From: Chloroflexota bacterium
GTDB lineage: Bacteria > Chloroflexota > Limnocylindria > QHBO01
Length of the DNA stretch: 11,172 bases
Assembly (NCBI GenBank): GCA_029865285.1
Contig: JAOUHE010000049.1
Span: forward strand, 1 to 11,172
Direction of reading: 5' to 3'
A program made the translations under genes and the position numbers. Below are positions 7,041 through 11,172 of this stretch, piece after piece. A model generated the notes under the pieces. It was not told where the DNA came from, did no database searches, and worked only from the letters and a program-made list of their open reading frames with translations. Every line of letters starts with the position of its first letter. Position 1 is the stretch's first letter.

Positions 7041-7050
7041 GGACGCGTCC
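7041..7050. promoter_or_regulatory. Perfect 10-bp palindrome, possible operator
   Basis: GGACGCGTCC is its own reverse complement and sits 58 bp after the serine hydrolase stop codon. Palindromes of this size can be half of a dimeric regulator site or the base of a small hairpin. A lone 10-bp palindrome in GC-rich DNA can also be chance. Confidence 0.2.
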
Positions 7051-7157
7051 GACGTTTTCCGAAGGTGGCCCGTTGCGCGGAACTCTTCTGTCCCATGCAA
7101 TGGCCACCGCGCACCGCGTGAAGCGGGGTGAAGCCAGCGTTCGTACGCGATGCCGCT

Positions 7158-7180
7158 TTGTGACCTTTGGCCCTTGTGAC
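7158..7180 (+). promoter_or_regulatory. TTGTGAC direct repeat, possible regulator or promoter site
   Basis: TTGTGAC is present at 7158-7164 and again at 7174-7180, 16 bp apart start to start, about 100 bp before the membrane protein gene. Direct repeats at about one and a half helical turns can be regulator sites, and each copy also resembles a -35 element. No convincing -10 box follows either copy at 16-18 bp, so its role is open. Confidence 0.25.
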
Positions 7181-7267
7181 GTGAAGTTTGCACCTTCGAA
7201 CATCCGAGCCAGGACGCGGCCCCCGAGGTGTGTTGTTTTGGCGCGTCGGGTCGTCCGTGGCCCGTTC

Positions 7268-7275
7268 AAAGGAGG
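7268..7275 (+). promoter_or_regulatory. Strong ribosome binding site deciding the GTG start at 7281
   Basis: AAAGGAGG (7268-7275) is a near-perfect match to the 16S rRNA anti-Shine-Dalgarno and lies 5 bp before the GTG at 7281. It contrasts with the leaderless-looking starts of the MFS, proS and DUF427 genes and implies a real 5' leader on this transcript. Confidence 0.8.
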
Positions 7276-7280
7276 TTCGC

Positions 7281-7778
7281 GTGGAAGGAAACAATCGCTA
7301 CGTTTTGGCCCTCATCCTCATCGTGGTCGGGATCGGTGGGCTGGCATCGCAGGTCTTCAAGCCGACAACCGACATCGGTGGCTGGATTGTGCTGATCATC
7401 GGCGTCGGACTGCTGGGTGCCTTCGCCTACACGCGCACGTACGGTCTGCTCGTCCCAGGCGGGATCATGACCGGCCTCGGGACGGGGATCATCCTCTCGG
7501 AGAGTCTCACCTTCGCGACTGACGAGGCCGCCAGCGGCGCCATCGTGCTGGGCCTGGGTCTCGGATTCCTGTCGATCTGGGTCATCGGCGCGATCGTGCG
7601 GGTCGCCCAGCATCACTTCTGGCCGCTGATCCCCGGCGGCATCCTGGCCGTGGTCGGCGGAGCGCTGTTGATAGGGGATGATGCAGTCGCGGTCCTCGAT
7701 TACTGGTACGTCGGCATCATCGTCATCGGCCTGTTCGTGCTCTGGCGCGCGATGGTTGAAGGTCGTACCCGGGCCTGA
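7281..7778 (+). CDS. Uncharacterised multi-pass membrane protein with internal repeat
   Basis: This 165-residue, very hydrophobic protein has about six membrane segments (about 6-25, 32-50, 54-73, 86-106, 113-132 and 140-156). Two of them are alike, each holding a PGG turn followed by a Gly-rich helix: VPGGIMTGLGTGIIL (58-72) and IPGGILAVVGGALLI (117-131). This points to an internal duplication. The W-P-L-I-P-G-G pattern resembles the small LiaI/LiaF-type membrane region seen in many bacterial envelope proteins, but that is only a resemblance and I cannot name a family with confidence. The GTG start is fixed by the ribosome binding site just upstream. The gene precedes the MMPL transporter by 98 bp on the same strand, so co-transcription and a role in the same membrane process are possible but unproven. 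Confidence 0.8.
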   Translation: MEGNNRYVLALILIVVGIGGLASQVFKPTTDIGGWIVLIIGVGLLGAFAYTRTYGLLVPGGIMTGLGTGIILSESLTFATDEAASGAIVLGLGLGFLSIWVIGAIVRVAQHHFWPLIPGGILAVVGGALLIGDDAVAVLDYWYVGIIVIGLFVLWRAMVEGRTRA

Positions 7779-7838
7779 CGCCGCGGGGGCATCTGCGCAA
7801 AAAAGGACGCCGGCCGCTGCCGAGCCGGGAGAGTTTTC

Positions 7839-7853
7839 GCTGCCACAGGCAGC
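7839..7853 (+). other. Small hairpin upstream of the MMPL ribosome binding site
   Basis: GCTGCC (7839-7844) can pair with GGCAGC (7848-7853) around a 3-base loop. It ends 10 bp before the AAGGAGA ribosome binding site (7864-7870) in the 98-bp gap between the membrane protein and the transporter. It could stabilise the mRNA 5' of the transporter or tune its translation. It has no T tract, so it is not a standard terminator, and it could be chance. Confidence 0.25.
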
Positions 7854-7863
7854 CACGGGATTG

Positions 7864-7870
7864 AAGGAGA
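7864..7870 (+). promoter_or_regulatory. Ribosome binding site deciding the TTG start at 7877
   Basis: AAGGAGA (7864-7870) is 6 bp before the TTG at 7877. It makes this TTG, rather than a later ATG, the likely start of the MMPL transporter. Confidence 0.7.
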
Positions 7871-7876
7871 CTCGCC

Positions 7877-10225
7877 TTGAAGACGACCGATGTCGATGAC
7901 CACCTGACCCGCGAACCGGCCACCGTCCGGGTCGCCATGTGGAGTGCGCGATACCGCTGGCCGGTGTTCGGCCTGTGGTTCGTCCTCACAATCGGGCTCT
8001 TCGTCGGCAGCCTGTCCATGGGCGGCATCGACACCGGGGACGCCAACGCCAACCCGAACGACCAGAAGCTCGAGGCGACCGAGGCCTGGGAGGTCTTCGA
8101 GGCGGGCGGCGCCAACGACCCGTTCGAGCAGCTCTACTTCGTCGTCGCGGGCGGCCCCGGTGCCGCCGCGGACCCGTCCTTCCAGTCGGCCGTGGGTGAG
8201 TTCGTCAGCCACCTCCGTGATTCAGCGGCCGTCATCGACGGCACCTCGACCCTGACCTTCGACCAGCTCGTCAACCCGTTCGATGCTCCACCCGAGGCCG
8301 GCCTCGTATCGGCCGATGGCACGACCGTGCGGTTCCCGGCGCGCGTGCCGGGCGATGTCGATCGTGTCCGAGTGCTCCTGGAGCCGGTGCTTCCCATCAT
8401 CGATGCAACGCGGACCGCTCACCCGGAGCTCACCGTCCACGTCCTCAGCAATACGTTCATCAGCGACGACATCACCAGGCTGATCTCGGAGGGCCTCGAT
8501 GATTCGCTGAAGCTCACCATCCCGCTGACCATGATCATCCTGCTGGTCGCGTTCGGCGCAGTGGTTGCCTCGGTCATACCGCTGGTGCTCGCGATCACGT
8601 CCCTGGTGGCGGCGTTCGGGATCCTCGGCATCTACAGCCAGCTGGTCGGGCCGGTCAGCCCGTACGCGACCCAGCTTGTCGTACTCATCGGACTCGCCGT
8701 CGCCATCGACTACTCGCTGTTCATGATCACCCGATTCAGAGTCGAGCGGGCACGGGGCCGGTCTCGCAGCCGGGCGATCGAGGCCTCGAGCGCCACGGCC
8801 GGACGCGCCGTCTTCTTCTCCGGACTGGCGGTGATGATCTCGCTCGCCAGCCTGGTGACCCTCGGGATCAATTTCTTCACCTCGATGGCGGTCGCCACGG
8901 TATCCGTGGTCCTGGTATCCGTCATTGGCAGTCTGACCTTCCTCCCGGCCACGCTCTCGATCCTGGGCGATCGAGTCAATCTCGGTCGGCCGGCGACCTG
9001 GCTGCCGCGACTCGCCGTGGCCCTGCCGCTTGGCCCGATCAGTCGGTGGGGTCGCTCGGCACTCGGTTGGTTGAACCGGCGCGGGGGCCGCCACGAGGGC
9101 GAGGGGTTCTGGGCCCGGCTCGTCACCGCGGTCATGGCGCGCCCCATCGCCCTGACGATCCTGTCGGCGGCCGTCCTCCTCGCCCTCGGCTCGCCCGTTC
9201 TCCATCTGAAGATAGGTGTCACGGACATCACGGCGTTCCCAGATTCGATCGACGGCGTGGCCGGAGTGAAGCTGCTGAACGAGAAGTGGCCGGGCGGCAC
9301 CCAACTTCAGCTGGCGGTGATCGTGACCAAGGCTGATGAGCCCGGCACGCAAGCAGCGATCGAACGCCTCAAGGTCGAGGGCCTGCAACTCGATGGGCTG
9401 AACGAGCCGGTCGAGGTGACGCTATCTCGCGACGGAACGGCTGCCGCTGTCTCGTTCACCATGGCCGGCGGCCAGAACGACGATGCCAACCGGGACCTGG
9501 TCCGCGAGGTGCGCGAGGAACTCAACCCGTCCGTCTTCGGCGACACGCCCGGCGTCCGGGCCTACGTCAGCGGCGGAGCCGCCGTGTCTGCGGACGTCAC
9601 CAAGGTCTACACGGACGGAACGCCACTGATCTTTCTGTTCGTGCTCGGCCTGTCGTTTCTGCTGATGCTCGTGGCGTTCCACTCGATCGTCATCCCGATC
9701 AAGGCGATCGTGCTGAACCTGCTGTCCACGGCGGCCGCGTACGGCGCCCTGGTTCTCGTCTTCCAGGACGGTTGGCTGGCGGAGCCTCTCGGGATCACCC
9801 CCAGTGGCGTGATCGAGAGTTGGGTTCCCATCTTCGTGTTCACGGTCCTGTTCGGGCTGTCGATGGATTACCACCTGTTCATCCTGACCCGCATCAAGGA
9901 GGCGCGCGACCGTGGGGCCGAGTCGCATGCTGCGGTCGCCACCGGAATCTCGGCGACCTCGGCCACGATCACCAGCGCGGCCTCGATCATGGTCGTGGTC
10001 TTCGCGGTCTTCGTGACCCTGAAGTTCGTCTTCCTCCAGCAGCTCGGCCTGGGGCTTGCGGTCGCCGTGTTCATCGACGCGACCGTGATCAGAAGCGTCC
10101 TCCTGCCGGCCTCGATGACCCTGCTCGGCGACTGGAACTGGTGGATGCCGCGGTTCCTCGACTGGATACCGCGGGTCACCATCGAGGGCGAACCGGACGA
10201 GCCAGCGGGGTTGGCCCCCGCGTAG
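7877..10225 (+). CDS. MMPL family (RND superfamily) transporter
   Basis: The 782-residue protein has the two-half RND/MMPL layout. A first membrane helix (about 28-46) and a large outside loop (about 47-210) are followed by a bundle of helices (about 212-360), and then the same pattern repeats (helix about 425-445, loop to about 590, helix bundle to about 755). Each bundle carries the Asp-Tyr pair thought to relay protons in MmpL proteins: AIDYSLFMITRFR (Asp278-Tyr279) and LSMDYHLFILTRIKE (Asp664-Tyr665). MmpL members export lipids, siderophores or toxic compounds using the proton gradient; the cargo here cannot be told. The length is shorter than mycobacterial MmpL3 because there is no long C-terminal tail. 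It starts at TTG, with a good ribosome binding site, behind a small membrane protein gene. Both halves look intact. Confidence 0.92.
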   Translation: MKTTDVDDHLTREPATVRVAMWSARYRWPVFGLWFVLTIGLFVGSLSMGGIDTGDANANPNDQKLEATEAWEVFEAGGANDPFEQLYFVVAGGPGAAADPSFQSAVGEFVSHLRDSAAVIDGTSTLTFDQLVNPFDAPPEAGLVSADGTTVRFPARVPGDVDRVRVLLEPVLPIIDATRTAHPELTVHVLSNTFISDDITRLISEGLDDSLKLTIPLTMIILLVAFGAVVASVIPLVLAITSLVAAFGILGIYSQLVGPVSPYATQLVVLIGLAVAIDYSLFMITRFRVERARGRSRSRAIEASSATAGRAVFFSGLAVMISLASLVTLGINFFTSMAVATVSVVLVSVIGSLTFLPATLSILGDRVNLGRPATWLPRLAVALPLGPISRWGRSALGWLNRRGGRHEGEGFWARLVTAVMARPIALTILSAAVLLALGSPVLHLKIGVTDITAFPDSIDGVAGVKLLNEKWPGGTQLQLAVIVTKADEPGTQAAIERLKVEGLQLDGLNEPVEVTLSRDGTAAAVSFTMAGGQNDDANRDLVREVREELNPSVFGDTPGVRAYVSGGAAVSADVTKVYTDGTPLIFLFVLGLSFLLMLVAFHSIVIPIKAIVLNLLSTAAAYGALVLVFQDGWLAEPLGITPSGVIESWVPIFVFTVLFGLSMDYHLFILTRIKEARDRGAESHAAVATGISATSATITSAASIMVVVFAVFVTLKFVFLQQLGLGLAVAVFIDATVIRSVLLPASMTLLGDWNWWMPRFLDWIPRVTIEGEPDEPAGLAPA

Positions 10226-10235
10226 TACGTGGGCT

Positions 10236-10270
10236 GAGGCGCCCCGCGGCCCGACACTGCGGGGCGCCTC
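10236..10270. terminator. Bidirectional-type hairpin between MMPL and the trpB-like gene
   Basis: Bases 10236-10247 (GAGGCGCCCCGC) pair perfectly with 10259-10270 (GCGGGGCGCCTC) around an 11-base loop. This 12-bp GC-rich stem begins 11 bp after the MMPL stop and ends 15 bp before the end of the convergent trpB-like gene, so it can serve both transcripts. No T tract follows on either strand. It may therefore end transcription with help or mainly protect mRNA 3' ends. Confidence 0.65.
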
Positions 10271-10284
10271 GTCACTGCGCACAG

Positions 10285-11172
10285 CTAGACGGCCACCGCC
10301 TCCATCTGCGGCTCGTATTCCACGTCCACCAGGCGACCGGCCAGGTAGTCGTCGTAGGCGGCCATGTCGAAGTAGCCGTGGCCCGACAGGTTGAAGAGGA
10401 TCACGCGCTCCTCCCCCGCCTCGCGTGCTGCCAGCGCCTCGTCGATCGCCGCGCGGATGGCGTGGCTCGACTCCGGCGCCGGGATGATTCCCTCGGTCCT
10501 CGCGAACGCCAGTGCGGCGTCGAAACAGGCGTTCTGCCCGTAGGCCTTCGCCTCCAGGAAGCCCAACTCGTAGAGGTGCGAGACCATCGGCGCCATGCCG
10601 TGATAGCGCAGCCCACCGGCGTGGATGGGGGCCGGCCGGAAGCCGTTCCCCAGGGTGTGCATCTTGAGGAGCGGCGTGGACCCCGCCGTATCGCCGAAGT
10701 CGTACCGATACTCCCCTTTGGTCAGGGATGGGCACGAGGCCGGCTCCACCGCCAGGAAACGCGTGGAAGAGCGCCCGTGCAGGCGCTCGGCGAGGAACGG
10801 GAAGGCGATGCCCGCGAAATTGGAGCCTCCCCCCGCGCAGCCGATCACCACGTCGGGCGTCTCGCCGGCCATGGTCATCTGCTTGATCGCCTCCTGCCCG
10901 ATCACCGTCTGATGGAGCAGGACGTGGTTGAGGACGCTGCCGAGCGAGTAGTTCGTGTCATCGTGGGTGGCGGCCACCTCGACCGCCTCGCTGATGGCGA
11001 TCCCCAAACTGCCGGTCGAGCTTGGATCGGCCGCGAGGATGGCGCGCCCCGCGTTCGTCTCGCGAGATGGCGACGGCACGACCGTCGCGCCGAACGTCTC
11101 GATGAAACTGCGCCGATATGGCTTCTGCTCGTAGCTGATTTTGACCATGAACACCCTGGTCTCGATCCCGAA
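10285..11172 (-). CDS. trpB: TrpB-like (TrpB2-type) pyridoxal-phosphate enzyme, 5' end missing
   Basis: The frame runs off the right edge; 295 residues are present, roughly the last two-thirds of a family whose members are usually about 430-450 long. Diagnostic stretches are FMVKISYEQKPYRRS, YSLGSVLNHVLLHQTVIG, VIGCAGGGSNFAG (the PLP phosphate-binding GGGSN loop) and, near the end, LSGHGYFDM. These match TrpB2, the tryptophan synthase beta-like subfamily, which joins indole and serine to make tryptophan. TrpB2 often lacks the TrpA partner site and may salvage indole or act on other substrates. The catalytic lysine would lie outside the window. A GTG (11152-11154) and an ATG (11146-11148) occur in frame, but conserved sequence continues through them to the edge (FGIETRVF), so neither is the true start. 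No trp operon gene is adjacent. Confidence 0.92.
   Translation of the reverse strand, partial: FGIETRVFMVKISYEQKPYRRSFIETFGATVVPSPSRETNAGRAILAADPSSTGSLGIAISEAVEVAATHDDTNYSLGSVLNHVLLHQTVIGQEAIKQMTMAGETPDVVIGCAGGGSNFAGIAFPFLAERLHGRSSTRFLAVEPASCPSLTKGEYRYDFGDTAGSTPLLKMHTLGNGFRPAPIHAGGLRYHGMAPMVSHLYELGFLEAKAYGQNACFDAALAFARTEGIIPAPESSHAIRAAIDEALAAREAGEERVILFNLSGHGYFDMAAYDDYLAGRLVDVEYEPQMEAVAV

Larger units (their letters stand above)
6984..7280. other. 297-bp intergenic region upstream of the membrane protein/MMPL pair
   Basis: I find no convincing gene here. It holds a perfect 10-bp palindrome GGACGCGTCC (7041-7050), a pair of TTGTGAC repeats 16 bp apart (7158-7164 and 7174-7180), and GTGAAG three times (7118, 7128, 7181). 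The last part leads into a strong ribosome binding site. It is the longest non-coding stretch in the window and the probable control region for the two genes downstream. No standard -10/-35 pair is clear, and no hairpin followed by a T tract marks the end of the serine hydrolase transcript. Confidence 0.6.

Noticed and set aside
4968..7193. A 741-codon minus-strand open frame running across the serine hydrolase gene
   Set aside because: Only its last 94 codons match a real family (DUF427). The rest is low-complexity Arg, Gly, Asp and His sequence antisense to an intact, motif-bearing serine hydrolase, typical of GC-rich antisense frames.
8222..9388. A 388-codon minus-strand open frame inside the MMPL gene
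   Set aside because: It is antisense to conserved membrane helices of the transporter and shows no domain; stop codons are simply rare in this GC-rich sequence.
9422..10735. A 437-codon minus-strand open frame over the end of MMPL and the trpB-like gene
   Set aside because: It overlaps two genes with clear conserved motifs in their own frames and has an Arg/Gly-rich composition with no recognisable domain.
1..11172. Mobile elements, CRISPR arrays, tRNA or rRNA genes, toxin-antitoxin or phage genes
   Set aside because: I looked on both strands and saw no transposase or integrase motifs, regularly spaced repeats, tRNA-like cloverleaf ends or rRNA stretches. All substantial space is filled by ordinary chromosomal genes.

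Overview
This 11.2 kb window comes from a GC-rich bacterial chromosome. Genes are tightly packed on both strands, ATG, GTG and TTG starts are all used, and several genes have no Shine-Dalgarno sequence but a TAnnnT box just before the start codon. That style, together with an Rv1855c-like F420-type luciferase-like oxidoreductase, a TrpB2-type enzyme and an actinobacterial-style MMPL transporter, fits a GC-rich Chloroflexota or Actinomycetota lineage. Chloroflexota is my guess from gene style only; no rRNA or other decisive marker is present.

Layout. Bases 2-100 hold the 3' end of an unrecognised plus-strand gene, followed by a probable terminator. An MFS transporter (218-1537) and prolyl-tRNA synthetase proS (1563-3257) follow, both apparently translated from leaderless or nearly leaderless mRNAs. 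proS meets head-on, 6 bp away, an F420-type luciferase-like oxidoreductase on the minus strand (3264-4136). That gene is divergent from a lipoprotein with two META domains (4181-4957), which in turn runs convergently into a small DUF427 protein (4968-5252, minus). A 21-codon leader ORF (5416-5481) overlaps by ATGA the start of an exported serine hydrolase of the beta-lactamase/PBP family with three C-terminal membrane segments (5478-6983). After a 297-bp gap come a 165-residue multi-pass membrane protein (7281-7778) and a two-half MMPL/RND-type transporter (7877-10225). A strong 12-bp hairpin separates the transporter from a convergent TrpB-like PLP enzyme (10285 to the right edge, 5' end missing).

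How the genes fit together. The window looks like ordinary core and envelope chromosome rather than a mobile island: no transposase, integrase, tRNA, CRISPR array or toxin-antitoxin pair is visible. Only three groupings have any structural support: the leader ORF with the serine hydrolase (stop/start overlap), the membrane protein with the MMPL transporter (same strand, 98-bp gap, each with a good ribosome binding site), and MFS with proS (25-bp gap, although proS appears to have its own promoter). The remaining neighbours are functionally unrelated. I do not see a convincing undescribed multi-gene system. The items most worth a second look are the leader ORF, the recurrent leaderless promoter pattern, and the uncharacterised duplicated membrane protein beside the MMPL pump.
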